Of a stretch of DNA of 64,000 bases, positions 35,573 through 45,253 are shown in pieces (positions within the stretch are counted from its first letter, which is position 1; the number at the start of each line of letters is the position of its first letter). The notes under the pieces were generated by a model. It saw nothing but the letters and a program-made list of their open reading frames with translations. It was not told the origin of the DNA and searched no databases. A program made the position numbers and the translations under genes. The stretch comes from Pseudomonadota bacterium (GTDB taxonomy: Bacteria > Pseudomonadota > Gammaproteobacteria > Burkholderiales > Burkholderiaceae_F): assembly GCA_023443095.1 (NCBI GenBank), contig JAEZVV010000071.1, positions 1 to 64,000 on the forward strand. Reading direction: 5' to 3'.

Positions 35573-36727
35573 ATGAACCTGTATTTCCCCAAGTGGCGCG
35601 ACAACCCGGCGGCGGCCTTCGCCGCCACCTTCGTGGTCGCCGCCGTCCTGATCGCCCTGCCCTTCGTCGTCGGCCAGCTCGGCAACGCCTGGGTGCGCGC
35701 CGCCGCCTTCGCCCTGCTCTACGTGATGCTCGCGCTCGGCCTCAACATCGTGGTCGGCTTTGCCGGCCTGCTCGACCTTGGCTACATCGCGTTCTACGCA
35801 GTCGGCGCCTACATGTACGCGCTGCTCGCCAGCCCGCACCTGACCAGCACCTTCCCGGCCATCGCGGCCATGTTCCCCGACGGCCTGCACAACTCGATCT
35901 GGATGGTTGTCCCGCTCGGCGCCGGCCTCGCGGCCTTCTTCGGCATCATGCTGGGGGCGCCGGTGCTGCGGCTGCGCGGCGACTATCTGGCGATCGTCAC
36001 GCTCGGCTTCGGCGAGATCATCCGCATCTTCATGAACAACCTGAACGCGCCGGTCAACATCACCAACGGCCCGCAGGGCATCACCCTGATCGACCCCATC
36101 AGTTTCGGCGGAGTGAGCCTCGCCAAGCCGCTCACGCTCTTCGGCGTGACCCTGCCCTCGGTCTACCTGTACTACTACCTGTTCCTGGTGCTGGCGATCA
36201 TCACCATCGTCATCTGCATCCGCTTGCAGAACTCCCGCATCGGCCGCGCCTGGATGGCGATCCGAGAGGACGACATCGCCGCCAAGGCGATGGGAATCAA
36301 CATACGCAACGTCAAGCTGCTCGCCTTCGCCCTCGGCGCGACCTTCGGCGGCGTGGCCGGCGCCATGTTCTCGGCCTTCCAGGGCTTCGTCTCGCCCGAG
36401 AGCTTTTCGCTGATGGAATCGATCATCGTGCTGGCGATGGTGGTGCTGGGCGGCATCGGCCACATTCCCGGCGTGATCCTGGGCGCGGTCCTGCTCGCGG
36501 TGTTCCCGGAGGTCCTGCGCCACACCGTGCAGCCGATCCAGATGGCGCTGTTCGGCAAGGTCATCGTCGACGCCGAAGTGCTGCGCATGCTGATCTACGG
36601 CCTGGCCATGGTGCTGATCATGTTGTACCGCCCCAAGGGCTTGTGGCCCGCCCCCGATCACGGCATCAACCCGTCCGAGAAACTCGGCGGCGGCAAGGGC
36701 GGCAAGGCCGCCACTGCGGGAGCCTGA
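35573..36727 (+). CDS. livM: Branched-chain amino acid ABC permease LivM
   Basis: The 384-residue second permease subunit has LGLNIVVGFAGLLDLGYIAFYAVGAYMYALL, VLRLRGDYLAIVTLGFGEIIR, the coupling loop WMAIREDDIAAKAMGI and MVVLGGIGHIPGVILGA. The N-terminal ~30 residues precede the first TM. The C-terminus is a Gly/Lys-rich tail (KLGGGKGGKAATAGA). livG starts 1 bp after the stop. Confidence 0.95.
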   Translation: MNLYFPKWRDNPAAAFAATFVVAAVLIALPFVVGQLGNAWVRAAAFALLYVMLALGLNIVVGFAGLLDLGYIAFYAVGAYMYALLASPHLTSTFPAIAAMFPDGLHNSIWMVVPLGAGLAAFFGIMLGAPVLRLRGDYLAIVTLGFGEIIRIFMNNLNAPVNITNGPQGITLIDPISFGGVSLAKPLTLFGVTLPSVYLYYYLFLVLAIITIVICIRLQNSRIGRAWMAIREDDIAAKAMGINIRNVKLLAFALGATFGGVAGAMFSAFQGFVSPESFSLMESIIVLAMVVLGGIGHIPGVILGAVLLAVFPEVLRHTVQPIQMALFGKVIVDAEVLRMLIYGLAMVLIMLYRPKGLWPAPDHGINPSEKLGGGKGGKAATAGA

Positions 36728-36728
36728 G

Positions 36729-37511
36729 ATGAGCGAGACCATCCTCAAAGTCAACGGCGTCAACAAACGTTTCGGCGGTCTGCAGGCGCTCTCCGATGTC
36801 GGCATCGAAATCGAACGCGGCCAGATCTACGGCCTGATCGGGCCCAACGGCGCCGGCAAGACCACGTTTTTCAACGTCATCACCGGGCTCTACACGCCGG
36901 ACTCGGGCAGCTTTGTGCTCGGGGGCAAGCCCTACACCCCGAGCGAGGTGCATAAGGTCGCTGCGGCCGGCATCGCGCGCACCTTCCAGAACATCCGCCT
37001 GTTCCCGGAGATGACCGCGCTCGAAAACGTCATGGTCGGTCGCCACGTTCGCACCAAGGCCGGCGCGCTCGGCGCGGTGCTGCGGCTGCCTTCGCAGCGG
37101 CGCGAAGAAGCCGAAATCAAGGCGCGCGCCATCGAACTGCTCGACTATGTCGGCATCCGCAAGTATGCCGACTACCAGGCGCGCACCCTGGCCTACGGTG
37201 ACCAGCGCCGGCTCGAAATCGCCCGGGCGCTCGCCACCGACCCCAAGCTGCTCGCGCTCGACGAACCCGCCGCCGGCATGAACGCCACCGAGAAGCTGAC
37301 CCTGCGCAAGCTGCTCGAACGGATCCAGACCGACGGCATCAGCATCCTGCTGATCGAACACGACGTGAAGCTGGTGATGGGCCTGTGCAACCGGGTCACC
37401 GTGCTCGACTACGGCAAGATCATCGCCATGGGGGCACCGGCCGAGGTGCAGCGCCACCCCAAGGTGATCGAGGCCTATCTCGGCGCCGCCCACGCACCGA
37501 AGGTGGCGTGA
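36729..37511 (+). CDS. livG: Branched-chain amino acid ABC ATPase LivG
   Basis: The 260-residue ATPase has Walker A GPNGAGKTT, the LivG-type segment GIARTFQNIRLFPEMTALENVMVGRH, the signature-like LAYGDQRRLEIARAL, Walker B LLALDEPAAGMN and the H-loop LLIEHDVKLVMG. Its tail VIEAYLGAAH is typical. A 100 bp gap with no recognisable feature separates it from livF. Confidence 0.95.
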   Translation: MSETILKVNGVNKRFGGLQALSDVGIEIERGQIYGLIGPNGAGKTTFFNVITGLYTPDSGSFVLGGKPYTPSEVHKVAAAGIARTFQNIRLFPEMTALENVMVGRHVRTKAGALGAVLRLPSQRREEAEIKARAIELLDYVGIRKYADYQARTLAYGDQRRLEIARALATDPKLLALDEPAAGMNATEKLTLRKLLERIQTDGISILLIEHDVKLVMGLCNRVTVLDYGKIIAMGAPAEVQRHPKVIEAYLGAAHAPKVA

Positions 37512-37611
37512 TGGAGCGCCTACACGCCGTCTTCCGCGGCCCGGGCAACTCCGCCCTCCCCGTCCCTCTCCGGCCGGAGAAGGGGATTCGTGCCATACAA
37601 AAGGTTGTTCG

Positions 37612-38331
<720 letters not shown>

Positions 38332-38334
38332 GCC

Positions 38335-38757
38335 TCATAGCCGTTTGCCTAGGCTCACCACTTCGTCCAGCTCGTAGCCCAGGGCGCGCCAGAAAGCGCG
38401 CCCGCGGTGGTTGCTCTCCAAGACCTGCAGATTGAGCTTGGGGCAGCCGAGCCGCTTCAGCTCCGCTTCGGCATGCTCGACCAGGCGCGCGGCGATTCCC
38501 CGCCCGCGCCAGGCCGGATCGACCCCCACCGAATACAGCCAGCCGCGGTGGCCGTCCCAGCCCGCCATTGCGGTCGCCACCAGGCGGCCCTCGACTTCGC
38601 AACCCCAGAACAGACCGTCGGCCAGAGCGAGTTTGCGCGCGGCGCTGGCACGCGGGTCGCGCTGCGGTCGCGACGGGTCGACGTATTCGGGAAACACGGC
38701 GCGCCAGAGCTCGACCACGGCGACGACATCGTCGGTTTCAAGCTGCCGGATCTTCAT
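38335..38757 (-). CDS. GNAT family N-acetyltransferase (YpeA-like)
   Basis: The 140-residue protein shows the acetyl-CoA binding motif GVDPAWRGRGIAARLV and the late NHRGRAFWRALGYE of GNAT enzymes. The start MKIRQLETDDVVAVVELW at 38757 is standard; its ATG overlaps the stop of a tiny upstream ORF. It resembles YpeA-type acetyltransferases, whose substrate is unknown. Confidence 0.85.
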   Translation of the reverse strand: MKIRQLETDDVVAVVELWRAVFPEYVDPSRPQRDPRASAARKLALADGLFWGCEVEGRLVATAMAGWDGHRGWLYSVGVDPAWRGRGIAARLVEHAEAELKRLGCPKLNLQVLESNHRGRAFWRALGYELDEVVSLGKRL

Positions 38758-38858
38758 AGGCACTCGCTCAGCCACGAGCCGCGGCCCCCGGCAAACACCA
38801 GCGGCGGGCGCGCGGCGATATCGATCAGCACACCGACTTCGAATCCATCCAGCTTCAT
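38754..38858 (-). CDS. Tiny ORF (34 aa) coupled to the GNAT gene
   Basis: The ORF reads MKLDGFEVGVLIDIAARPPL, then ends GSWLSECL. A strong GAGGAG ribosome site lies about 6 bp before its ATG, and its TGA overlaps the GNAT ATG (ATGA). The GNAT gene itself lacks an obvious ribosome site, so this may be a small protein or a leader that couples translation. I do not recognise a family. Confidence 0.45.
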   Translation of the reverse strand: MKLDGFEVGVLIDIAARPPLVFAGGRGSWLSECL

Positions 38859-38869
38859 GCCGTTCTCCT

Positions 38870-38900
38870 CAAAAAGAAAAAGGCCGCGTCGTGCGCGGCC
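38870..38900 (-). terminator. Intrinsic terminator of the reductase gene
   Basis: On the - strand a 7 bp GC stem (GGCCGCG/CGCGGCC) with a 5-base loop is followed by TTTTTCTTTT. It lies ~120 bp past the stop of the reductase and just before the tiny ORF's ribosome site. Confidence 0.8.
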
Positions 38901-39022
38901 CCGGTTTCCGGTGTCGTTTCTTCGCGCGCGATTCAGCCTCCCCCAGCGGGGCGGCGGCGTCGGACGAGGAAGGTCGAGTTCATGGACTGGATTGCAGCAC
39001 GAAAGTCGGGGTGCGCCAAGGC

Positions 39023-40084
39023 TTAACTCTCGGCGTTAATCAAGTCTGCCTGCGAGGTGAAGGAATCGGCAAAGAACTGGTCCTCCGGCAGACGGCAGCG
39101 GCCGACGAAGTCCTTCTGCGCGTTCTCGACCATGACCGGCGCACCGCAGGCATAGACCTGGTAGGCCGAGAGATCGGGCAGGTCGGCCATCACCGCCTGG
39201 TGGACAAAACCGGTGCGCCCGGTCCAGCCGTCTTCGGGCAGGGCATTGGAAACCACCGGCACGTAGCGGAAGTTGGGTTCCGTGGCGACCCACTGCTGAA
39301 CCAGCGCATGCTGGTAGAGGTCGCGCGGGCGGCGCCCACCCCAGTAAAACAGCACCGGCGTATCGCGGTTGATGCCCTGGTGGAAGAGGTGTTCGGCAAT
39401 CGCCTTGATCGGCGCAAAACCAGTACCGCTGGCGAGCAGGACGATAGGCCGCTGCCTGTCGTCGCGCAGGAAGAATGTGCCGAGCGGCCCTTCGCAGCGA
39501 AGGATGTCGCGCTCTTTGAAGACCGGCTGGCCCTCTTTAGCAAGGCCGAACAAGGCGTCGGTGAAACGCCCGCCCGGCATGTGACGGATGTGGAACTGCA
39601 AGGTCCCGTCGGCGTGCGGCGGGGTGGCGATCGAATAACTGCGGCGGGTGTTGTCGCGCAGGATGAAGTCGAGGTACTGCCCGGCACGGTACTGCAGGCG
39701 CTCGGCCGCGGGCAGCTGCACCGAGACGATCGCCACGTCCTCGCTCAGGCGTTCAATCTTGACGATGCGTGCCGGCATCTTGCGCACCGGGATATCCCCC
39801 ATCCCACTCAGCTCCCGCGCCTCGATCACGAGGTCGGTCCGGGCATGGGCGCAGCAAAAAAGCGCCTTGCCGGCGGCCTTCTCCTCGGCGCTCAAGGCAT
39901 GCGCCGCGTGCGGTCCCTGCTCGATTTCGCCTTCGAGCACCGTGCCCTTGCAGCTGCCGCAGGCGCCGTTCTTGCAGCCATAGGGCAAGCCCACTCCCTG
40001 GCGCAGGGCGGCGGTGAGTATCGTTTCGGTGGGGTCGGCGCTGAACTGATGGCCCGTGGCTCGGACCGTGATCTGGCAGGACAT
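39023..40084 (-). CDS. 2Fe-2S/flavin reductase (CDP-6-deoxy-delta-3,4-glucoseen reductase-like)
   Basis: The 353-residue protein has an N-terminal plant-type ferredoxin domain (CKNGACGSCKG, then LFCCAHA), a flavin-binding barrel (RSYSIATPP, HIRHMPGGRFTDAL) and an NAD(P)H domain (PIVLLASGTGFAPIKAIAEH, FYWGGRRPRDLY, VYACGAPVMV). Betaproteobacterial homologues are usually named CDP-6-deoxy-delta-3,4-glucoseen reductase, but no sugar gene is nearby, so it is better seen as an electron-transfer reductase of unknown partner. I chose ATG 40084 (MSCQITVRATGHQF). Confidence 0.85.
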   Translation of the reverse strand: MSCQITVRATGHQFSADPTETILTAALRQGVGLPYGCKNGACGSCKGTVLEGEIEQGPHAAHALSAEEKAAGKALFCCAHARTDLVIEARELSGMGDIPVRKMPARIVKIERLSEDVAIVSVQLPAAERLQYRAGQYLDFILRDNTRRSYSIATPPHADGTLQFHIRHMPGGRFTDALFGLAKEGQPVFKERDILRCEGPLGTFFLRDDRQRPIVLLASGTGFAPIKAIAEHLFHQGINRDTPVLFYWGGRRPRDLYQHALVQQWVATEPNFRYVPVVSNALPEDGWTGRTGFVHQAVMADLPDLSAYQVYACGAPVMVENAQKDFVGRCRLPEDQFFADSFTSQADLINAES

Positions 40085-40094
40085 AATCGGCGGA

Positions 40095-41006
40095 ATGCTC
40101 AATGACAGCAAAAAATGGCGGCGCCCCAAGCTTGGCGCTCCGCGCCTGCTGATCGTCGGTTGCGGCGATGTGGGCGGGAGGATTCTCGCACGCGCCAAGG
40201 ACCGTTTCCGCGTCCTCGCCCTCACCTCAACCCCAGCCCGTGTAGGTGAATTGCGCGCCGCCGGCGCGGTGCCGATGGTGGTCGACCTCGATCGGCGCGC
40301 TTCGCTCGCCCGGATTTCACCGTTCGCGACGCGGGTTATCCATCTCGCGCCACCGCCCAACGGCGGCGAAAGCGATCCGCGCACCCGCCATCTGATCGCA
40401 GCCCTCGGCGGCCGCGCAGGGAAGTTGGTCTATGTCAGCACCACCGGCGTCTACGGCGACCGCCAGGGCGCGACCACGGCCGAAACCACGCCGGTGCGCC
40501 CGGCCTCGGCACGCGCCCGGCGCCGAGTCGCAGCCGAACTTGTCCTGCGCCGTGCCGGTCGCCGCGGCCGGCTGATGAGCAGCATCCTGCGCGCGCCTGG
40601 CATCTACGCCCACGACCGCCTGCCACTCGACCGCCTGCGCGCGGGCACGCCCGCATTGGCCGCTGCCGACGACGTTTTCACCAACCACATCCACGCCGAC
40701 GACCTCGCCCGCCTGGTCCTGGCTGCGCTGACCCGCGGCCGGCCCAGCCGCGTCTACAACGCGGTCGACGATTCCGAACTAACCATGGGCGAGTATTTCG
40801 ACCGCGTCGCCGATGCCTTCGCTCTGCCACGGCCGCCGCGGCTGGCGCGCGCCGAGCTGGCCCGGGTCGTGAGCCCGGCACTGCTGTCTTTCATGAGCGA
40901 ATCGCGCCGCGTCGGCAACCAACGCCTGCGGCGCGAACTGCGGCTGCGCCTGGCCTGGCCCACCGTCGACGCCGCGCTCGCCGCCATCACCAAGGAAGCA
41001 TCATGA
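40095..41006 (+). CDS. NAD-dependent epimerase/dehydratase-like protein (SDR family)
   Basis: The 303-residue protein has the Rossmann motif LLIVGCGDVGGRIL near the N-terminus, VIHLAPPP, VYVSTTGVYGD at the catalytic Ser/Tyr position and ILRAPGIYAHDRLPLDRL. Homologues resemble YeeZ-type SDR proteins. I chose ATG 40095 because the longer start at 40056 lies inside the divergent reductase's coding start. Substrate is unknown. Its stop overlaps the SUI1 ATG. Confidence 0.8.
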   Translation: MLNDSKKWRRPKLGAPRLLIVGCGDVGGRILARAKDRFRVLALTSTPARVGELRAAGAVPMVVDLDRRASLARISPFATRVIHLAPPPNGGESDPRTRHLIAALGGRAGKLVYVSTTGVYGDRQGATTAETTPVRPASARARRRVAAELVLRRAGRRGRLMSSILRAPGIYAHDRLPLDRLRAGTPALAAADDVFTNHIHADDLARLVLAALTRGRPSRVYNAVDDSELTMGEYFDRVADAFALPRPPRLARAELARVVSPALLSFMSESRRVGNQRLRRELRLRLAWPTVDAALAAITKEAS

Positions 41007-41359
41007 AAAAGGCTCTGGGAGGCCTGGTCTATTCCACCGAATTCGGCCGCATGTGCCCGGTCTGCGGCAAGCCGCAATCGAGCTGTGTATGCAAGGCGGC
41101 CGCGGCTGCGCCTCAGGGCGACGGCATCGTCCGCGTGTCCCGGGAAACCAAGGGCCGGGGCGGCAAATGTGTCACCGTGATCAAGGGCATGGATCTGGAC
41201 CCACTCGCTCTGGCCGACGCGGCCAAACGCCTGAAAGCAGCCTGCGGATCGGGCGGCACGGCCAAGGACGGGGTGATCGAGATCCAGGGCGACCACGCCG
41301 ATCAAGTCGTGACCCTTCTCAAGCAGCAGGGTCGAACCGTCAAACGGGCGGGCGGCTGA
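41003..41359 (+). CDS. SUI1/eIF1-like translation factor (YciH family)
   Basis: The 118-residue protein has an N-terminal Cys cluster (CPVCGKPQSSCVC), then the SUI1 core (VRVSRETKGRGGKCVTVIKGM, LKAACGSGGTAKDGVIEIQGDHADQV). YciH proteins influence start-codon fidelity in bacteria. It overlaps the epimerase gene by 4 bp; a new short intergenic region then precedes thiM. Confidence 0.92.
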   Translation: MKKALGGLVYSTEFGRMCPVCGKPQSSCVCKAAAAAPQGDGIVRVSRETKGRGGKCVTVIKGMDLDPLALADAAKRLKAACGSGGTAKDGVIEIQGDHADQVVTLLKQQGRTVKRAGG

Positions 41360-41408
41360 CATAAGGCTTAGCGGCGGCGACGCCGCCCACAGAAACAGGA
41401 AGACCAAG

Positions 41409-42224
41409 ATGCAAGACTTGCCCCCCGCGGTCATCGAACTGCCCGGCCGACGCGTAGCTGCGGAACTGACCCGCCTGCGCACCACCGCACCGCTGGTACA
41501 TTGTCTGACCAACGAAGTGGTGCAGTCGATCACGGCCAATGTGTTGCTTGCGCTCGGCGCCTCGCCCGCGATGATCGTGGCCGACGAAGAGGTCTCGGAT
41601 TTCGCCGCCATCGCTGGCGCGCTCCTGATCAACGTCGGCACCTTGTATCCGGCCCGCCTGCGCGCGATGCAGCGGGCGGTCGCCGCTGCCAACACCGCCG
41701 GCCGCCCGTGGACGCTAGACCCGGTGGCCGCCGGCGTCCTGGCCTACCGCAGCGACGCCCTGCGCGAGCTGATGACGCAGAAACCGGCGGCGATCCGCGG
41801 CAACGCGTCTGAAATCCTGAGCCTGACGGGCGGTGCGGCCAGCGGCAAGGGCGTCGACAGCACCGCCACCTCGTCGGCCGCCCTGAGCGCCGCGCAGCAG
41901 CTCGCGCGCCAGACCGGCGCGGTAGTCGCCGTGACCGGCGAGATCGACTATGTCACCGATGGCGAGCTCACCTGGAGCGTGAGCGGCGGCCATCCGCTGA
42001 TGACCCGCGTCGTCGGCACCGGCTGCGCGCTGTCGGCCGTAGTCGCAGCCTTCACCGCCGGTGCGACCGACCGCCTTGCCGCCACCGCGGCCGCCTGCGC
42101 CGTGATGGCGCGCGCCGGTGAAGAAGCGGCTCGGATCGCCGCAGGCCCGGGCAGCTTCCTGCCGGCTTTCCTCGATGCGATCTACCGAATGAAGCCCGAA
42201 GACTGGATGAGCGAAGCGACATGA
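41409..42224 (+). CDS. thiM: Hydroxyethylthiazole kinase ThiM
   Basis: ThiM phosphorylates hydroxyethylthiazole in thiamine salvage. The 271-residue ribokinase-like protein shows PLVHCLTNEVVQSITANVLLALGASPAMI, RGNASEI, and VVGTGCALSAVVAAF with the catalytic Cys region. The start at 41409 is preceded by CAGGAAGA. Its stop overlaps thiE. The 49 bp leader is too short for a TPP riboswitch. Confidence 0.93.
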   Translation: MQDLPPAVIELPGRRVAAELTRLRTTAPLVHCLTNEVVQSITANVLLALGASPAMIVADEEVSDFAAIAGALLINVGTLYPARLRAMQRAVAAANTAGRPWTLDPVAAGVLAYRSDALRELMTQKPAAIRGNASEILSLTGGAASGKGVDSTATSSAALSAAQQLARQTGAVVAVTGEIDYVTDGELTWSVSGGHPLMTRVVGTGCALSAVVAAFTAGATDRLAATAAACAVMARAGEEAARIAAGPGSFLPAFLDAIYRMKPEDWMSEAT

Positions 42225-42856
42225 AACCCGCGCTCGATCTTTCCCTCTACCTGGTGCTCGACCCCGAACTCTGCGGCGGGCTCGACGGCATGGTGAACAC
42301 GGCGCTCGCTGCCGTCGGCGGTGGCGTCACCGTGGTCCAGCTGCGCGCGCCCCAGTGGAAAAAGCGGCAATGGGTCGAAGCGGCGACCCGCCTCAAGCTC
42401 GCCCTCGACCCACACCGAGTGCCGCTGATCATCAACGACCATATCGACGTCGCCCTGCTGGTCGACGCGGCCGGCGTGCACGTCGGCCAGCAGGACATCC
42501 GGCCCGAGCAGGTGCGCCGCCTGATCGGGCCGGGCAAGTGGTTGGGCCTGTCGGTCTCGAACGCGGAGCAGATGGCCGCGGTCGAGGCAAACGGCCTCGA
42601 TTACCTGGGCGTGGGGCCGGTGTTCGCCACCGGCACCAAAGCCGACGCCGCCCCGGTGATTGGGCTCGAGACCTTTGCCCGCTTGATGCAGGCCAAGCCC
42701 TTGCCGGTGGTGGCGATCGGCGGCATCGGCGCCGGCCGCATCGCGCCGCTGCTCGCTGCCGGCGCCGACGGCGTGGCCGTAGTGTCGGCAATCTGCGGCC
42801 AGCCTGACCCGGCAGTCGCGGCGCGGGCCTTGCGGACCGAAGGCTGGCCGGGCTGA
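42221..42856 (+). CDS. thiE: Thiamine-phosphate synthase ThiE
   Basis: ThiE joins HMP-PP and thiazole phosphate. The 211-residue TIM barrel has VQLRAPQWKKRQWVE, LIINDHIDVALLVDAAGVHVGQQD, GLSVSNAEQM, DYLGVGPVFATGTKADAAPVIGLE and VVAIGGIGAGR, all family motifs. It overlaps thiM by ATGA. thiD is not in the window, so this is a two-gene salvage operon. Confidence 0.94.
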   Translation: MKPALDLSLYLVLDPELCGGLDGMVNTALAAVGGGVTVVQLRAPQWKKRQWVEAATRLKLALDPHRVPLIINDHIDVALLVDAAGVHVGQQDIRPEQVRRLIGPGKWLGLSVSNAEQMAAVEANGLDYLGVGPVFATGTKADAAPVIGLETFARLMQAKPLPVVAIGGIGAGRIAPLLAAGADGVAVVSAICGQPDPAVAARALRTEGWPG

Positions 42857-42983
42857 ACCCATCCGGGTGCACCAGGCCTGACGCTGGCAGGCGGAGAATC
42901 TCCGCCGCCTGCCCGCCCCTCACGACAAACGCGTCACGGTCGCGGAGGACACCCTCATGTTGACCGAGCTTCAGATCGCGAGG

Positions 42984-43667
42984 CTAGGCCGGCCGGTCTC
43001 CCGCCGGAGCGATCGGGGCCGAGAAGCTGCGCAACCAGCCGACCAGGCCGTCGAGCATCGGAGATTCGACTTCCGCCGCTGGCGCTCCCTCCGGGCGTGC
43101 CAGGCCGACCCGGTTGTGCCAGTAGGTGCGCAGCCCGACCCGCTGGGTGCCGAACAGGTCGTAACCCGAGCCCGCGACAAAGGCCACCTCGTCCGCCGCC
43201 AGGCCTAGGCGATCCAGCACCATCTGATAAGGCCGGGGGTCGGGTTTGTAGAAGCCCGCCTCTTCGGCGGTGACCACCGCGTCCCAATCGACTCCCAGGC
43301 GGCTGGCGGCGACCGCTCCCAGGCGCTGCGAGCAGTTGGTCGCGACCGCCAGCTTGCACACCGGCCGCAGGGCGAGCAGAGCCTCGCGCGCACCGCTCCA
43401 GACCGGCAACTCGTGCCAAAGCGCTTCGAGTTCGCGAGCGGCTGTGTCGGGCAGCCCCGTGTTGCGGGCCGCCTCTAGCACCAACGCTTCGTAAGGGCGG
43501 TAAGCGCCGCAACCGTAGGTGAGCCTCAGGTACTCGGCGCGCCAGGCGCGGCCGCTCGCCTCGCCGCCGGCGGCGCGGTTCCATACGGTCCAGGAGTCGA
43601 GCAAGGCGGTGAGCAGATCGAAAATCACCGCCTTGGGCCAGGCGGGAGCGGATGGGGACGGGGTCAT
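42984..43667 (-). CDS. HAD-superfamily hydrolase (haloacid dehalogenase type II-like)
   Basis: The 227-residue protein has the HAD nucleophile Asp in VIFDLLTALLDSW, motif II in LAVATNCSQRLG and the Lys of motif III in AGFYKPDPRPYQMVL, then VAFVAGSGYDLFGTQRVGLRTYW. The second Asp of the usual D.D box is replaced (DLLT), as in haloacid dehalogenases. I chose ATG 43667; an upstream start at 43712 is possible. The substrate is unknown. It is convergent with thiE. Confidence 0.82.
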   Translation of the reverse strand: MTPSPSAPAWPKAVIFDLLTALLDSWTVWNRAAGGEASGRAWRAEYLRLTYGCGAYRPYEALVLEAARNTGLPDTAARELEALWHELPVWSGAREALLALRPVCKLAVATNCSQRLGAVAASRLGVDWDAVVTAEEAGFYKPDPRPYQMVLDRLGLAADEVAFVAGSGYDLFGTQRVGLRTYWHNRVGLARPEGAPAAEVESPMLDGLVGWLRSFSAPIAPAGDRPA

Positions 43668-43950
43668 AGCGAGGGGGCCGCCGCGCTCCAACCTCAGAAT
43701 GATGCCGGGCACGCGCGCCGATCAGGGGTAACGGCGCGATCATGACTGCGAACCCGCCCGGTGTCCCGTCGTCGGCTTACTCCCGATCAAGTATTCGACA
43801 TACCCCCGGCGGCAAGCGTCCCCGCCACGCCGAGCCAGCCTGTCTGTCTGGCACACCTCAGAGAGTTTTTGGACAACTGGAAAACAATGGCGCGGTCAAG
43901 GTCTGCGCCAAGCTGCCCGGCTGGTTCACGGTGCCCCGCGCATGCAGCCT

Positions 43951-44772
43951 TCAGCTCGCGTTCAGCCGTGCGTCGATCCGCGCCAGAGCTTCCGCAGCGC
44001 CCATTGCCAAGCCGGTTCCCAGCCGTCCCCTCACCTGCGGCTCACGCAGGTTGATCCGCAGGTAGGGCATGCCGCTGTGTTCGGTAAATGCGCGCACGGT
44101 CGAAATCTCGGTGCCGGCACCGATTTCGATCGCCACCAGGTTCATGCCCTGCGCCAACCATTCGCGCAACTCCCAGCGCTGGCCTTCGGTGCGCCGCGCC
44201 ACCCAAGCCTCGTCACTGAACATCAGGATGTTCGGGCGTGCGACCTCGCCGCAATGCGGGCAGCGCGGCGGAGCGTTAAGCAGGCGGCAGCTCGTCTCGT
44301 CGACCTCGGGCTGGAAACTGTCGGCCGGCCAGATCGCTTGGCGGCAACCGTCGATGCACTGCAGGCGGTGGATCGAGCCATGCGCCTCGCACACCTCGGT
44401 CAAGCCGGCTTTTTGGAACTGGCCATCAACGTTGCTGGTGAAAACAAAGGAGCCGAGCGGCTTGGCCTCGGCCCAGCGGCGCAGGGTCGCAAATCCCGGA
44501 TGCGGCACGGTGTCGCGGTAGAGCTTGAGCCGGTGGCCATAAAAGCCCCAGGCGAGCGATGCATCAACGCGGAAATGGGCGGGATCGGCGATGTCTTGAA
44601 AGCGGATGCCCGCTGCTGCCAGAACGGGGTAGGCGCGCCAAAACCCCGCGGCGCCGCGAAAGTCGGGCAACCCGGAGTCAACCCCCATGCCAGCGCCAGC
44701 GGTGATGAGCAAACCATCGGCCGCGCCGATGAGGTCGGCGGCGTGGGCTATCGAGGAGGGGACGAGTTCCAT
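43951..44772 (-). CDS. SIR2 family NAD-dependent protein deacylase
   Basis: The 273-residue sirtuin has the NAD motifs TAGAGMGVDSGLPDFRG and TSNVDGQF, the catalytic His in EAHGSIH, and two zinc Cys pairs (LQCIDGC; PRCPHCG). NILMFSDEAW replaces the usual NVVFFGE-type segment, placing it in a divergent bacterial sirtuin branch. It probably removes acyl groups from lysines. It is transcribed alone on the - strand. Confidence 0.85.
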   Translation of the reverse strand: MELVPSSIAHAADLIGAADGLLITAGAGMGVDSGLPDFRGAAGFWRAYPVLAAAGIRFQDIADPAHFRVDASLAWGFYGHRLKLYRDTVPHPGFATLRRWAEAKPLGSFVFTSNVDGQFQKAGLTEVCEAHGSIHRLQCIDGCRQAIWPADSFQPEVDETSCRLLNAPPRCPHCGEVARPNILMFSDEAWVARRTEGQRWELREWLAQGMNLVAIEIGAGTEISTVRAFTEHSGMPYLRINLREPQVRGRLGTGLAMGAAEALARIDARLNAS

Positions 44773-44982
44773 CTCAAGATCGGAAGTAGGACCGACGACA
44801 AACTGACTTCCTCACGCGACATCGATCGTCAACGGAGTGCACGTCCCTTCAGCCGCGCACCGATGAAAATGACGAAGTTCTGCTAATAGTCGCGGACGTC
44901 CAGGGCGGCATCGGCAGCATCCTACCGGGCGGCCCGGCTACGCCAGCGCAATCACCACAAAACCCTAACGCGGACCGCTCTG

Positions 44983-45023
44983 AAAAAAAACGGCCCCGCC
45001 GAGATGAGCTCGCGGAGCCGTTT
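44983..45023 (-). terminator. Intrinsic terminator after tRNA-Thr
   Basis: On the - strand a GC stem (AACGGCTCCGC with GGCGGGGCCGTT) is followed by eight T residues. It lies 61 bp past the tRNA 3' end. The rest of 44773-45083 shows no gene. Confidence 0.8.
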
Positions 45024-45083
45024 GCGGGAAAAGTGTTTCTTGTGGGGAAACTTCCACCACAAAACACTAGTCCTCCGGGTCTT

Positions 45084-45159
<76 letters not shown>

Positions 45160-45253
45160 GAAGAGGGCGAAGTATACGGTAGCTTGGCTTACTCTCGCAA
45201 TTTGAACTCTGGCGGCGCGCCGAACGCGCGGATCCAACACAGAGCAAACCCGC

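Noticed and set aside
41360..41408. TPP riboswitch before thiM.
   Set aside because: Only 49 bp lie between SUI1 and thiM and no CTGAGA-type element is present.
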